From positions 2,666,001 to 2,730,000 of the forward strand of contig NZ_CP040915.1 in NCBI RefSeq assembly GCF_006352065.1: DNA of 64,000 nt, written 5' to 3'. Below, one piece after another: positions 54,010 to 62,930 of this stretch. A program made the position numbers and the translations under genes. Numbering within the stretch: position 1 is the stretch's first letter; each line of letters starts with the position of its first letter. The notes under the pieces are model-generated. The model searched no databases. It had not been told where the DNA came from and was given only the letters and a program-made list of their open reading frames with translations. This DNA is from Georgenia yuyongxinii. GTDB lineage: Bacteria > Actinomycetota > Actinomycetes > Actinomycetales > Actinomycetaceae.

Positions 54010-54467
54010 GGCGTCGCCCTGGCGAGGTCGAGGATCCGTGCGACGGCGTCGGTCAGCGTCGTGTGCTCCACGAACTCGCTCGGGAGCGCTGTGCCGCCCA
54101 GCCGCGCCACGGCCTGCCCGAGCTCCCGCGCCCACTCGTGGCTGACCAGCAGCACCACGAACGCCTCCCCCGGCGCGAGCCGGTTCCCGAGGCCGTCGAG
54201 CAGGTCCGTGGGCACCTCGCGGGTGGCGCGCCGTCGCTTGTCGGGGTCGAGCCGGAAGGTCAGGAGCCGGGAGACGAGCCCGCCCGCACGCCCGCTCCCT
54301 GCGAGGAGTCCGAACAGCTCTCCGGAGTCGTCGCGACCCACGAAGAGCAGGTCGAGCACCAGGATCGCGCCGCCCACCTCGAGACGCTCGAGCGTGCCGA
54401 CGACCTGGCCCTCGAACCTGGCCCCCCGGCCGAACCGGTAGACGAGCAGCTGGTGGAACGGACTCAT
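54006..54467 (-). CDS. DUF6325-like (DUF1269 superfamily) protein
   Basis: This is a 153-residue protein of the same architecture as that at 38.2 kb. The first half has LERLEVGGAILVLDLLFVGRD, and the second half has GEAFVVLLVSHEWARELGQAVARLGG. These align with IIRILDFVFVRKD and GVLIYENLWAAPFASAVRRAGG. Function is unknown. GGAGGGGG lies upstream of the ATG. It begins a three-gene coupled unit with the small protein and the LuxR regulator, so it may be the regulator's sensor or partner. Confidence 0.72.
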   Translation of the reverse strand: MSPFHQLLVYRFGRGARFEGQVVGTLERLEVGGAILVLDLLFVGRDDSGELFGLLAGSGRAGGLVSRLLTFRLDPDKRRRATREVPTDLLDGLGNRLAPGEAFVVLLVSHEWARELGQAVARLGGTALPSEFVEHTTLTDAVARILDLARATP

Positions 54468-54815
54468 GCCCCCTCCACCCGGGGTCCGCGGCCGGCTTGC
54501 CCGTGCCACACCGGCACGAGCCGGGTCCGCGTGGTGCCACGATCGCCGACCTGCTTGTGGAGCCCGCCGACCCGGTGGCACCCGACAAGGTCTCTCATCA
54601 CAGCTCCCGCGTCGGGGCGGTGCATCGTATGCGTCGACCCTCGCCGGTCCCGCCGGGGCCGACCTCACCCGGCCGGGGTGACCTGCCGACAGGCGGCGCA
54701 TCACGCGGCCCGTCCGGGGAGCCGACGTTCCGTTCGCGCCCAAGGAAGACGAAAGTCCCGGGTCACCCGACCCGGGACCTCCGGCGCGGGCCGGCGTTCG
54801 CCGCGCCCTTGCTCG
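54468..54815. other. Non-coding stretch before tRNA-Glu
   Basis: In these 348 bases I see no gene. The stretch holds the upstream region of the DUF6325-like gene and the terminator of tRNA-Glu (54744-54778). It also marks the right-hand border of the accessory block. Confidence 0.5.
54744..54778 (-). terminator. Terminator of tRNA-Glu (first copy)
   Basis: On the minus strand a 9-bp perfect stem (GTCCCGGGT with ACCCGGGAC, 54755-54778) with a 6-base loop is followed by TTTCGTCTTCC. It lies about 38 bases after the tRNA 3' end. Confidence 0.85.
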
Positions 54816-54888
54816 TACCCCCAGCCGGATTCGAACCGGCGCCGCCGCCGTGAGAGGGCGGTGTCCTAGGCCACTAAACGATGGGGGC
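54816..54888 (-). tRNA. tRNA-Glu (CTC)
   Basis: This 73-base tRNA folds with the acceptor stem GCCCCCA/TGGGGGT (G1-U72, usual for this actinobacterial tRNA). The anticodon loop CCTCTCA gives anticodon CTC, and the T-loop is GGTTCGAATCC. It has no encoded CCA. It is identical to the copy at 55070-55142. Confidence 0.95.
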
Positions 54889-55036
54889 CTGTGTGTTCTG
54901 TTCTCCGTCACCTCCGGGCGACTCGGAAGAGATTACCAGAGCCTCCGTCCCGCCTCGACCTCAGGAGCCGACCGCCCAGTGTGACCTCACGCACAGGTGG
55001 CCGGCCCGTGCGTCGACGGTGCATGCGGACACGACG

Positions 55037-55062
55037 AAGGCCCGCACCTCGGTGCGGGCCTT
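55037..55062 (-). terminator. Terminator of the second tRNA-Glu
   Basis: A 12-bp stem (AAGGCCCGCACC and complement) around a 2-base loop is followed on the minus strand by TTCGTCGTG. It lies 8 bases beyond the tRNA 3' end. Confidence 0.85.
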
Positions 55063-55069
55063 CATTCGG

Positions 55070-55142
55070 TACCCCCAGCCGGATTCGAACCGGCGCCGCC
55101 GCCGTGAGAGGGCGGTGTCCTAGGCCACTAAACGATGGGGGC
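55070..55142 (-). tRNA. tRNA-Glu (CTC), second copy
   Basis: This is identical over all 73 bases to the copy at 54816-54888, with anticodon CTC and no encoded CCA. It lies 51 bases downstream of the tRNA-Gln gene on the same strand and may be co-transcribed with it. Confidence 0.95.
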
Positions 55143-55190
55143 GTGGGCATTCACGATGCCCGGGCGGTCCGCGCTCGCGCGCGTCCCGCT

Positions 55191-55265
55191 TGGCTGGGGT
55201 ACCAGGACTCGAACCTAGACTAACTGGACCAGAACCAGTCGTGCTGCCAATTACACCATACCCCA
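55191..55265 (-). tRNA. tRNA-Gln (CTG) with encoded CCA
   Basis: This is a 72-base tRNA (55194-55265) plus an encoded CCA (55191-55193). The acceptor stem is TGGGGTA/TACCCCA, the anticodon loop TTCTGGT gives CTG, and the T-loop is GGTTCGAGTCC. Actinobacteria normally lack glutaminyl-tRNA synthetase, so this tRNA is presumably charged by the nearby GltX and amidated by GatCAB. Confidence 0.95.
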
Positions 55266-55531
55266 AGGGGGTATGACCTCCGCTGTTCCGGGGCACCGGG
55301 GCGAACGCCTTACCGCGGTGAGACATTACCCGAGCGGAGCGGCTCGACCAAACCCGCCCCACACTTCGTGACTGACCTCACCTGCGACGTTCAAGCCGGA
55401 TCCAGGCACCGGACGGCGATCGTCCAGTGCGGGGTAGCGTCGGGTCCAGCATGGCGGCGGCCCCGGCGGAGCCGATCGCGCCACCGCCGAACGTGCACTG
55501 CGTATGAGACCGCTGCAAGGAGGGACGGAGC

Positions 55532-56155
55532 ATGGTCGCCCGGCGCTCTTCTGGCCACCGCGGCCCCGTCGGCGGCGCGCGCGCCGCCGCGGTGCTGGCG
55601 CTCGCTGCCGCTGCCGCGCTCGCCGCGTGCTCGCCGGCTGCCACGTCCGACCGACACCCCACGGGTGCTGCCCCACAGGCAACCGCACCTCCCGAGGCGA
55701 TCAAGCCCGCGGTGCGGTGGAAGCACGGGATCCCCGCCGGCTACGCGATCTCTGGGGAGCCACCGGGGCCGGGCGTCGTCGAGCTGGGCAACGCGGAGAA
55801 CGGGTGCCTGCTCCAGCTGACCCGTGCGACGCTCCCCGCAGCGGTCGGGGACGACCGCACGGCCACCGAAGAGGCACTCGACCTGAGCACCCGCATGCTC
55901 GACGGCGAGGAGATCGACCGGCGCGACGCCACGCTGACCACCGCGACCGGGCGCATGGCTGCCCGTGAGGTCGTCGTGCGCTCCGCCGTCGGCACGCAGG
56001 CCGCCGACCTGCGGATGGTGCTGCGGTCCGCGGCCGTCGACCACGCCCTCGTGGGCCTGGTCCACATCTGCCCGGTCGGGTCGGTGGACGAGGCCGCCTG
56101 GGCGACTTTCGTCGACAGTGCCACTCTCCTCGGCGCGACTGCGACCGAGTTCTGA
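55532..56155 (+). CDS. Predicted lipoprotein, unknown family
   Basis: This is a 207-residue exported lipoprotein with an Arg-rich N-terminus and a long Ala-rich hydrophobic core ending in the lipobox LAAC (Cys about residue 33). A Pro/Ala linker leads to a soluble domain with two cysteines (ENGCLLQL and VHICPVG) that could form a disulfide. I do not recognise a family. AAGGAGGGACGGAGC just upstream supports the ATG. It lies between the tRNA cluster and a DinB-like gene. Confidence 0.78.
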   Translation: MVARRSSGHRGPVGGARAAAVLALAAAAALAACSPAATSDRHPTGAAPQATAPPEAIKPAVRWKHGIPAGYAISGEPPGPGVVELGNAENGCLLQLTRATLPAAVGDDRTATEEALDLSTRMLDGEEIDRRDATLTTATGRMAAREVVVRSAVGTQAADLRMVLRSAAVDHALVGLVHICPVGSVDEAAWATFVDSATLLGATATEF

Positions 56156-56220
56156 CACCGGCAGGCAGACTCACCGTGCCGCCCTGGCCGCCACCACCGG
56201 CACCTACTAGCGTCGCGGGC

Positions 56221-56826
56221 ATGACGCCGGACGAGGTCCGCCACGCGACCCAGTGGCTGGCGGAGGAGCTGCGGGCCCGGCCAGAGGACGTCGTCAACTA
56301 CGACCGTCATGCGCACGGGCTGAAGTGGTCGGTCTGGCACACCCTCGAGCACGTCCTCGACGACCTGGTCGTCTACGCCCTCCAGGTCGCCGGCCAGGTC
56401 CCGCATGCCTACCTGCCCCTCGCGGGTCCCGGCGGGGAGGAGCTGGTGCACTGCGACCGGGCCAGCGGCGCGGCGGGCATGGCCGACAGCCTGGAGGCGT
56501 GCGGCGAGCTCTTGGCCGCGGCGTTGCAGACCCGGCCGGCCACGTCCCGGGCCTATCACCCCTACGGGGACGCCGACCCGGCCGGGTACGCCGCGCTCGG
56601 TGCGCTCGAGGTGGTCGTGCACGGCTGGGACGTGCTCACCGCGCTGGACGACGAGGTCGCGGACCTGCCCGAGGACCTGTGCGCCGGCGTGGTCGCGCGG
56701 CTCTTCCCGGGCTCCCCCACCGAGCTGGGCACCGCGCAGGAGGTGCTGCTGTGGCAGACCGGTCGCGGCGAGCTGCCCGGCCGGGCCCGCCTGAGCCGGT
56801 GGCGGCCGAGCCCGGGGGTGCGCTGA
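56221..56826 (+). CDS. DinB-fold / mycothiol-dependent maleylpyruvate isomerase-type protein
   Basis: This is a 201-residue protein of the MDMPI_N/DinB superfamily. Metal ligands are in WSVWHTLEHVLDDLVVYALQV and LEVVVHGWDVLTAL. It is probably a mycothiol-using transferase or isomerase of unknown substrate. A GTG-free ATG start is used. The C-terminus and stop fall in the first unit of a 20-bp tandem repeat, which may have altered the tail length. No partner genes are evident. Confidence 0.8.
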   Translation: MTPDEVRHATQWLAEELRARPEDVVNYDRHAHGLKWSVWHTLEHVLDDLVVYALQVAGQVPHAYLPLAGPGGEELVHCDRASGAAGMADSLEACGELLAAALQTRPATSRAYHPYGDADPAGYAALGALEVVVHGWDVLTALDDEVADLPEDLCAGVVARLFPGSPTELGTAQEVLLWQTGRGELPGRARLSRWRPSPGVR

Positions 56827-56889
56827 CGCCCCCGGGGGTGCGCAGACGCCCCGGGGGTGCGCGGACGCCCCGGGGGGGTGCGCGGAAGG
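56811..56889. repeat. 20-bp tandem repeat, four copies, across a stop codon
   Basis: Four units of 19-20 bp (56811-56830, 56831-56850, 56851-56869, 56870-56889) share CCGGGGGTGCGC followed by GACGCC, with small differences. The first unit carries the stop codon of the DinB-like gene; the rest lie in the gap before gltX. Confidence 0.88.
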
Positions 56890-56945
56890 CGGACGGCTAG
56901 GAAGGCGGACGACGGCGGCCCCTGCCGCCGTCGTCGATGCCTAGA

Positions 56946-58475
56946 TCAGGCGTCTGCGCCGTCGAGCCGCTCACGCAGGGCGCGCAGGCGGGTCAGGGTC
57001 GCGTCGCGGCCGAGGATCTCCATGGACTCGAACAGCGGCGGGGAGACGCGCCGGCCGGTGACCGCGGTGCGCAGCGGTGCGAAGGCGAACTTGGGCTTGA
57101 TACCCAGGCCGTCGACGATCGCGGCGCGCAGCGCCTGCTCGGTGGCCTCGGCGGCGAACCCGTCCAGCGCCTCGAGGGCGGACAGGGAGGCGTCGAGCAC
57201 CTGTGCGGCCTCGGGCCGCAGTGCGGCGAACGCGTCCGGCTCGACCACGTGCTCGCCGTCGCCCCGGAAGAGGAAGCCCAGCATCCCGGGCGCCTCGCCG
57301 AGCAGGGTCACGCGCTCCTGGACGAGCGGGGCGGCGATGGTGAGGACCTCCTGCTCGCGGGCCGTGAGGGCGTCGTAGGTGGCGGCGGAGACCAGCTCGG
57401 CGGCGTGCAGGTACGGCACGAGCCGCCCGCGGAAGTCCTCGGGGGAGAGCATGCGCACGTGGGTGGCGTTGATCGCCTCGGCCTTCTTCAGGTCGAACCG
57501 GGCCGGGTTGGGGTTGACGTGGGCGACGTCGAACGCCTCGACCATCTCCTCCTTGGAGAAGATGTCGTTGTCCGGCGAGATGCCCCAGCCGAGGAGGGCC
57601 AGGTAGTTGAGCAGCCCCTCGGGGATGAAGCCACGCTCGCGGTGCAGGAAGAGGTTTGACTCCGGGTCGCGCTTGGAGAGCTTCCGGTTGCCCTCCCCCA
57701 TCACGTACGGCAGGTGCCCGAACACGGGCATGACCTCGGCCAGGCCGAGGTCGAGCAGGGCCTGGTAGAGCACCACCTGGCGCGGCGTGGAGGAGAGCAG
57801 GTCCTCCCCGCGCAGCACGTGCGTGATGTTCATCAGCGCGTCGTCGACCGGGTTGGTCAGCGTGTACAGCGGGAAGCCGTTGGCGCGGACGATCACGTAG
57901 TCCGGGATGGAGCCGGCCTTGAAGGTGACGTCACCGCGGACGAGGTCGGTGAAGGTGACGTCGTCCTCGGGCATGCGCATGCGCAGGACGGGCTCGCGGC
58001 CCTCCGTGCGGTAGGCGGCCTTCTGCTCGTCGGTGAGGTCGCGGTCGTAGCCGTCGTAGCCGAGCTTGGGGTCGCGCCCGGCGGCGCGGTGGCGGCCCTC
58101 GATCTCCTCCGGCGTGGAGAACGACTCATAGGCGTACCCGCCCTCAAGGAGCTTCGCGGCCACGTCCCGGTAGACGTCCATTCGCTGGGACTGGCGGTAG
58201 GGGCCGTGCGGGCCGCCCACCTCCACACCCTCGTCCCAGTCCAGGCCCAGCCAGCGCAGCGCGTCGAGGAGCTGGTGGTAGCTCTCCTCGCTGTCGCGCT
58301 CGGGGTCGGTGTCCTCGATGCGGAAGACGAAGGTGCCGCCCACGTGCCGGGCGTGCGCCCAGTTGAACAGGGCGGTGCGGATCAGGCCCACGTGCGGGGT
58401 TCCGGTGGGCGAGGGGCAGAAGCGGACCCGGACGGCGGAGCCCGCGGGCGCGGCGGAGGCGGTGTTGTCGGTCAT
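56946..58475 (-). CDS. gltX: Glutamyl-tRNA synthetase
   Basis: GltX charges tRNA-Glu and, in organisms using the GatCAB route, mischarges tRNA-Gln. The 509-residue class I enzyme has the HIGH-type motif [16 protein letters not shown] near the N-terminus and the KMSKS-type motif [12 protein letters not shown]. It also has [14 protein letters not shown] and a C-terminal anticodon-binding domain. ATG 58475 lies 9 bases after TACGCT (58485-58490), so the mRNA is almost leaderless. Two tRNA-Glu and one tRNA-Gln genes lie 1.7-2.1 kb downstream. Confidence 0.96.
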   Translation of the reverse strand: MTDNTASAAPAGSAVRVRFCPSPTGTPHVGLIRTALFNWAHARHVGGTFVFRIEDTDPERDSEESYHQLLDALRWLGLDWDEGVEVGGPHGPYRQSQRMDVYRDVAAKLLEGGYAYESFSTPEEIEGRHRAAGRDPKLGYDGYDRDLTDEQKAAYRTEGREPVLRMRMPEDDVTFTDLVRGDVTFKAGSIPDYVIVRANGFPLYTLTNPVDDALMNITHVLRGEDLLSSTPRQVVLYQALLDLGLAEVMPVFGHLPYVMGEGNRKLSKRDPESNLFLHRERGFIPEGLLNYLALLGWGISPDNDIFSKEEMVEAFDVAHVNPNPARFDLKKAEAINATHVRMLSPEDFRGRLVPYLHAAELVSAATYDALTAREQEVLTIAAPLVQERVTLLGEAPGMLGFLFRGDGEHVVEPDAFAALRPEAAQVLDASLSALEALDGFAAEATEQALRAAIVDGLGIKPKFAFAPLRTAVTGRRVSPPLFESMEILGRDATLTRLRALRERLDGADA

Positions 58476-58646
58476 GATGGGCCCAGCGTAGTCGCGGCCA
58501 CCCACCGCGCCGCGGCCACCCACCGCGCCGGGGCCGCGGACCACCCGCAGCGGGTGCGCGCGTGTCCGCCCCTCGGACCGGGACCCTCGCCGTCGCCCCC
58601 GGTGTCACCTCCCGTGAGTACGGTCGGCACACCGGAAGGAGCACAC

Positions 58647-59825
58647 GTGGGCGAGGACTTCGACCAGGTCACCATCGAGCAGCTGCGGGCGGCGGGCGGG
58701 ATGAAGTGGACCGCCTTCCCGGAGGCCATCGGCGCGTTCGTCGCGGAGATGGACTTCGGCGTGCCGCCCGCGGTCGTGCGGGTCTTGGACCGGGCGCGCA
58801 CCACCGGGGCGCTCGGCTACCTCCCGCACACCGAGCGCCGCACGCTCAAGGAGGCGACGGCCACCTGGCTGGGCCGCACCACCGGCTGGCAGGTGCCGGC
58901 CGAGCGCGTCCACCTGCTGCCCGACGTGCTGTCCGTGCTGCGTGAGACCATCCGGCACTTCTCCGCGCCGGGCTCGGCCGTGATCGTGCCCACCCCGGCG
59001 TACATGCCGTTCCTCACGGTCCCCCTCGCGGCCGGCCGCGACGTGGTGGAGGTCCCCAGCCTGGTCAACGACGTCGGCCGGTACCGCCTCGACCTCGACG
59101 GCATCGACGCGGCGTTCGCCGCCGGTGCCGGCCTGCTGCTGCTGTGCAACCCCTGGAACCCGGTGGGCCGGGTCCTCACCCGCGAGGAGCTGCTCGCGGT
59201 AGCCGAGGTGGTGGAGGCCCGCGGCGGCCGGGTCTTCGCCGACGAGATCCACGCCCCGCTGGTGCTCGACGACGTCCCGCACGTGCCGTACGCCTCCCTC
59301 GACGCCCGCACGGCGGCGCACACGGTGACCGCCGTGGCCGCCTCCAAGGGATGGAACATCCCGGGCCTGAAGTGCGGGCAGATGATCCTGTCCAACGACG
59401 CCGACGCCACCGCGTTCGCGTCGTACGCCGCCGACGCCGGGGACACCGTCGGGCTGCTCGGCGCCCGCGCCGCCACCGAGGTCTACACCGACGACGGCGG
59501 CTGGCTCGCCGGCGTCGTGGACTACCTGAAGGGCAACCGGGACCTGCTCGCGGACCTGGTCGCCGAGCACCTGCCCGGGGCGGTGCTCAGCCCGCTCGAG
59601 GGCACCTACATCGCCTGGCTGGACGTGCGCGGCCTGGACCTGGCGGAGCCGGCTGCCGCGTTCTTCCGGCAGGAGGCCGCGGTGGCCCTGACCGACGGGG
59701 CCAGCTGTGGCGAGGCGGGCGCCGGCTTCGTGCGCCTCGTCATCGCCACCCCGCGGCCCATCTTGCGTCAGGCGATCGAGCAGATGGGTGCGGCACTGGC
59801 CGCCCGGCGGGCGCCCGCGCGCTGA
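58647..59825 (+). CDS. MalY/PatB-type PLP aminotransferase / C-S lyase
   Basis: This is a 392-residue fold-type I PLP enzyme. Family motifs are EMDFGVPPAV, TPAYMPFLTVP, LCNPWNPVGRVLTREEL and FADEIHAPLVL. The Schiff-base lysine is in AASKGWNIPGLKCG. The C-terminal arginine region contains GFVRLVIATP. PatB/MalY members cleave cystathionine to homocysteine, pyruvate and ammonia; some are aminotransferases. GTG 58647 is fixed by AAGGAG 5 bases upstream. The frame continues after the stop directly into an MMPL fragment. It is divergent from gltX. Confidence 0.88.
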   Translation: MGEDFDQVTIEQLRAAGGMKWTAFPEAIGAFVAEMDFGVPPAVVRVLDRARTTGALGYLPHTERRTLKEATATWLGRTTGWQVPAERVHLLPDVLSVLRETIRHFSAPGSAVIVPTPAYMPFLTVPLAAGRDVVEVPSLVNDVGRYRLDLDGIDAAFAAGAGLLLLCNPWNPVGRVLTREELLAVAEVVEARGGRVFADEIHAPLVLDDVPHVPYASLDARTAAHTVTAVAASKGWNIPGLKCGQMILSNDADATAFASYAADAGDTVGLLGARAATEVYTDDGGWLAGVVDYLKGNRDLLADLVAEHLPGAVLSPLEGTYIAWLDVRGLDLAEPAAAFFRQEAAVALTDGASCGEAGAGFVRLVIATPRPILRQAIEQMGAALAARRAPAR

Positions 59826-61513
59826 CGCCTCGCCGAGGAGCAGCTCGCCGCCGGACAGACCGAGCTCGACCAGGGCGGCCGGCTGGCCGACCTGACGGCC
59901 GGGCTGCGCCAGGTCAGCGAGGACGGCACCGTGGCGATGACCCAGGTCCGCTTCGAGTCCAGCGGCGGCCAGCTCGACCCGGACGTCACCGCCGCCGTGC
60001 AGCGGGTGGGTGACTCGCTCGCGGCCGATGGCGTCCAGGTGGACTACAGCGCCGAGATCGTCTCGGACATCTCCAGCATCTTCGGCCCCGCCGAGCTGAT
60101 CGGCCTCGCGGTCACCGTCGTCGTCCTGCTCGTCCTGCTCGGCTCCGTGCTCGCGGCGGGCCTGCCCCTCCTGACCGCCCTGGTGGGGGTCACCGTCGGG
60201 CTGGGCGCCGCGATGTCGCTGAGCTCGGTCGTCGAGATGACCAGCGTCACCCGGCACTGGCCCTCATGCTCGGCCTCGCGGTCGGCATCGACTACTCCTT
60301 GTTCATCCTCAACCGCCACCGCCTGCAGCTGGCCGCCGGGATGGCGACGCGCGACTCGATCGCGCTGGCCAACGGCACCGCCGGCAACGCGGTGACCTTC
60401 GCCGGCGCCACGGTCATCATCGCCCTGGCGGCGCTGGGCATCACGGGCATCCCCTTCCTTGGCACGATGGGGCTCGTGGCCGCCGGCACGGTCGCCGTCG
60501 CCGTCCTCGCCTCGGTGACCCTGACCCCGGCGCTGCTGTCGCTGATGGGGGAAAGGGTGCTGCCGGCTCGGCAGCGCCGCCGTCTCACCCGCACGCACGA
60601 CGGCGCGCACGGGTGGGCGGCGCGGGTGGCTCGCCGCCCGTGGCTGGCCATCGCGGCAGTGGTCGTGGTCGCCGGCGTGCTGGCCAGCCCCACCCCGCAG
60701 CTGCGGCTCGGGCTGCCCGACGGTGGCCAGGAGCCCGCCGGCTCCACCGCCTACGCCACCTTCGACCTCATCCGGGACAACTTCGGTGCGGGCGCGAACG
60801 GCCCGATCATCGCCGTCGCGACGCTGGCGGACCCGCAGACTGACGAGGCGGCCCTGACCGACCTCCAGCTCGACATCGCCGAGGACCTCAAGGCGGCCGA
60901 CGATGTCCGGTTCGTGGTGCCGTTCGGTGTCAGCGACGACGGCTCCACCCTGGCGTTCCAGGTGATGCCGCAGGAGGGCCCGTCCCACGAGTCCACCGTC
61001 GAGCTGGTCGACGAGCTGGTCGCCGGAGGCGCGGACCTCGGGGCGCAGCACGCGGTGACGATCGGCTACACCGGCCAGACCGTGGCCAACATCGAAATCT
61101 CTGCCCAGCTCGCGGCCGCCCTGCCGGTCTACCTCCTCGTGGTCGTGGGCCTGTCGCTGATCCTGCTGCTGCTCGTGTTCCGCTCGGTGTGGGTGCCGCT
61201 GCTCGCCTCGGCCGGCTTCCTGCTCACCGTGGTGGCCGCGTTCGGCGGCATCGTCGCCACGTACCAGCTGGGGATCTTCGCCGAGCTGACGATGATCCGC
61301 CCCATCGGCTTCGGGCTCTCGCTCGGGGTCCTCGTCGACGCGTTCCTGGTGCGGATGACGCTCACGCCCGCGGTGCTGACCCTGCTCGGGGAGCGCGCGT
61401 GGTGGCTGCCGCGGTGGCTGGACCGGGTGCTGCCGAACGTCGACGTGGAGGGTGCCGGGCTGGAGCGGACCCTGCGGGCGGACGCCGCGCCGGTGGCGCA
61501 GGTGGTCAGGTAG
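59826..61513 (+). pseudogene. MMPL-family transporter, truncated and frameshifted
   Basis: The fragment begins in the frame of the preceding aminotransferase stop as LAEEQLAAGQTELDQG and has no start codon. The first membrane helix and most of the first extracellular domain of an MMPL protein are missing. At 60249-60251 one C is lost (ACCCGG where ACCCCGG is expected), shifting the frame within SVVEMTSVT. The rest (MLGLAVGIDYSLFILNRHR to the stop at 61513, over 400 residues) keeps ten-helix MMPL features and is intact. It is a pseudogene unless the shift is a sequencing error. Confidence 0.85.
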
Positions 61514-61611
61514 CGGACCCGGCGGCCTCGCGCCCGCGGCGTACCGGCCCACGGGCCTGGAGCTTGCCACGGGGCCTGGTCGCCGCGGCCGTCCCGGTGG
61601 GACAGTGGGAC

Positions 61612-62034
61612 ATGGCTCGGCTCAACGAGGCAGCGCGGTCCCTGATCGAGTCGGGCGCGCTAGGCCACCTGGTCACGATCGACGCCGACGGCTCGCCTCA
61701 GGTCACCGTGGTGTGGGTGGGCCTCGATGGTGACGAGCTGGTGACTGGGCACCTCCTCACGCAGCAGCGCAAGCTGGTCAACGTCCGCCGGGACCCCCGG
61801 GTGGCGGTCTCGTTCGAGGGCAAGGGGGCCAACGCCATCGGCATGCGGGAGCACCTGGTGGTCCACGGCCGTGCACGCGAGGTCGAGGGGGGCGCCCCCG
61901 AGCTGCTCCACCGGCTCGCGCAGGTCTACGTCGGCCCGGGGACGACCTTCCCGCCGATGCCCGCGCCGCCGCCCGGGGTGGTCCTGCACATCACGGTGAA
62001 GCGGGTGGGCGGGCTGGGGCCCTGGCAGGACTGA
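61612..62034 (+). CDS. PPOX-class F420-dependent or flavin protein
   Basis: This is a 140-residue split-barrel protein of the pyridoxamine-5'-phosphate-oxidase-like superfamily (MARLNEAARSLIESGALGHLVTIDADGSPQVTVVWVG, RKLVNVRRDPRVAVSF). Many actinobacterial members bind F420 rather than FMN; which is used here cannot be told. It ends in LHITVKRVGGLGPW, typical of the F420 group. The start is an ATG 98 bases after the MMPL fragment. It is convergent with the FAH-family gene. Confidence 0.85.
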   Translation: MARLNEAARSLIESGALGHLVTIDADGSPQVTVVWVGLDGDELVTGHLLTQQRKLVNVRRDPRVAVSFEGKGANAIGMREHLVVHGRAREVEGGAPELLHRLAQVYVGPGTTFPPMPAPPPGVVLHITVKRVGGLGPWQD

Positions 62035-62078
62035 CCGGCCTCGTTGCGAAGCCGGTCGGTCCGTGCCGGGGCGGCGCC

Positions 62079-62855
62079 TCAGTCCCGGCGCACCACGGGG
62101 TTGGAGAGCGTGCCGATGCCCTCGATCTCGATGTCGACGCGCTGGCCCACGTCGATCGGCCCGACGCCCGCCGGGGTGCCGGTGAGGATGACGTCGCCGG
62201 GCAGCAGCGTGAAGATCGTCGAGACGTAGGCGATCAGCTCCGGCACGCCGTAGAGCAGCTGGCTGGTGCGCCCGTCCTGACGCAGCTCACCGTCGACGCG
62301 AGCCCGCACCGCCAGGTCCGAGACGTCCAGGTCCATCGCGATGTACGGCCCGAGCGGGCAGGAGGTGTCGAAGGCCTTCCCGCGGGTCCACTGCACGTCG
62401 GACTTCTGCACGTCCCGCGCGGTGACGTCGTTGGCGGCGGTGTACCCGAAGATCACGTCTGCGGCCTTCTCGACCGGCACGTACTTGCACATCCGGGAGA
62501 TGACGACGGCGAGCTCGGCCTCGTGGTGCACCTCGCGCGAGTACGGCGGCAGCACGATCGGGTCACCGGGACCGATCACCGAGGTGTTCGGCTTGAGGAA
62601 GACCACCGGCTCCTCGGGGATCTCGTTGCCCATCTCGGCGGCATGGGCGGCGTAGTTGCGGCCGATTGCCACCACCTTCGAGCGCGGGATGACCGGGGAG
62701 AGCAGCCGCACGTCGGCCACCTTCACCCGCTCCCCCGTGGTGGCGGCGATGTCGCCGTAGATGGGGTCGTCCTTGAGGACGATCAGCTCGTCCGTCTCCT
62801 CGTCAAGGATGCCGTAGCGGGGGTTGTCCCCGGTGGTGAACCGTGCGATGCGCAT
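62079..62855 (-). CDS. Fumarylacetoacetate hydrolase family protein
   Basis: This is a 258-residue FAH-fold enzyme. It has the catalytic segment IGRNYAAHAAEMGNEIP, and the metal ligands HHEAELAVVI, GYTAANDVTARD and GDVILTGTPAGVG. Members act as acylpyruvate hydrolases, isomerases or oxaloacetate decarboxylases; the substrate here is unknown. ATG 62855 lies 7 bases after TAGGGT (62863-62868), a leaderless arrangement. In many actinobacteria this gene directly precedes gltX; here three + strand genes intervene. Confidence 0.9.
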   Translation of the reverse strand: MRIARFTTGDNPRYGILDEETDELIVLKDDPIYGDIAATTGERVKVADVRLLSPVIPRSKVVAIGRNYAAHAAEMGNEIPEEPVVFLKPNTSVIGPGDPIVLPPYSREVHHEAELAVVISRMCKYVPVEKAADVIFGYTAANDVTARDVQKSDVQWTRGKAFDTSCPLGPYIAMDLDVSDLAVRARVDGELRQDGRTSQLLYGVPELIAYVSTIFTLLPGDVILTGTPAGVGPIDVGQRVDIEIEGIGTLSNPVVRRD

Positions 62856-62930
62856 GGGAGCCACCCTAGTTCGCGTGCCCGCCCCGCCGAACTGACCCGG
62901 GACCAACTGCCCCAGTTCCCGCCCCCGACG

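Noticed and set aside
54816-55142. Duplicate tRNA-Glu as att sites of an integrated element
   Set aside because: The 181 bases between the copies hold no cargo, no integrase is seen, and tandem tRNA duplication is ordinary.
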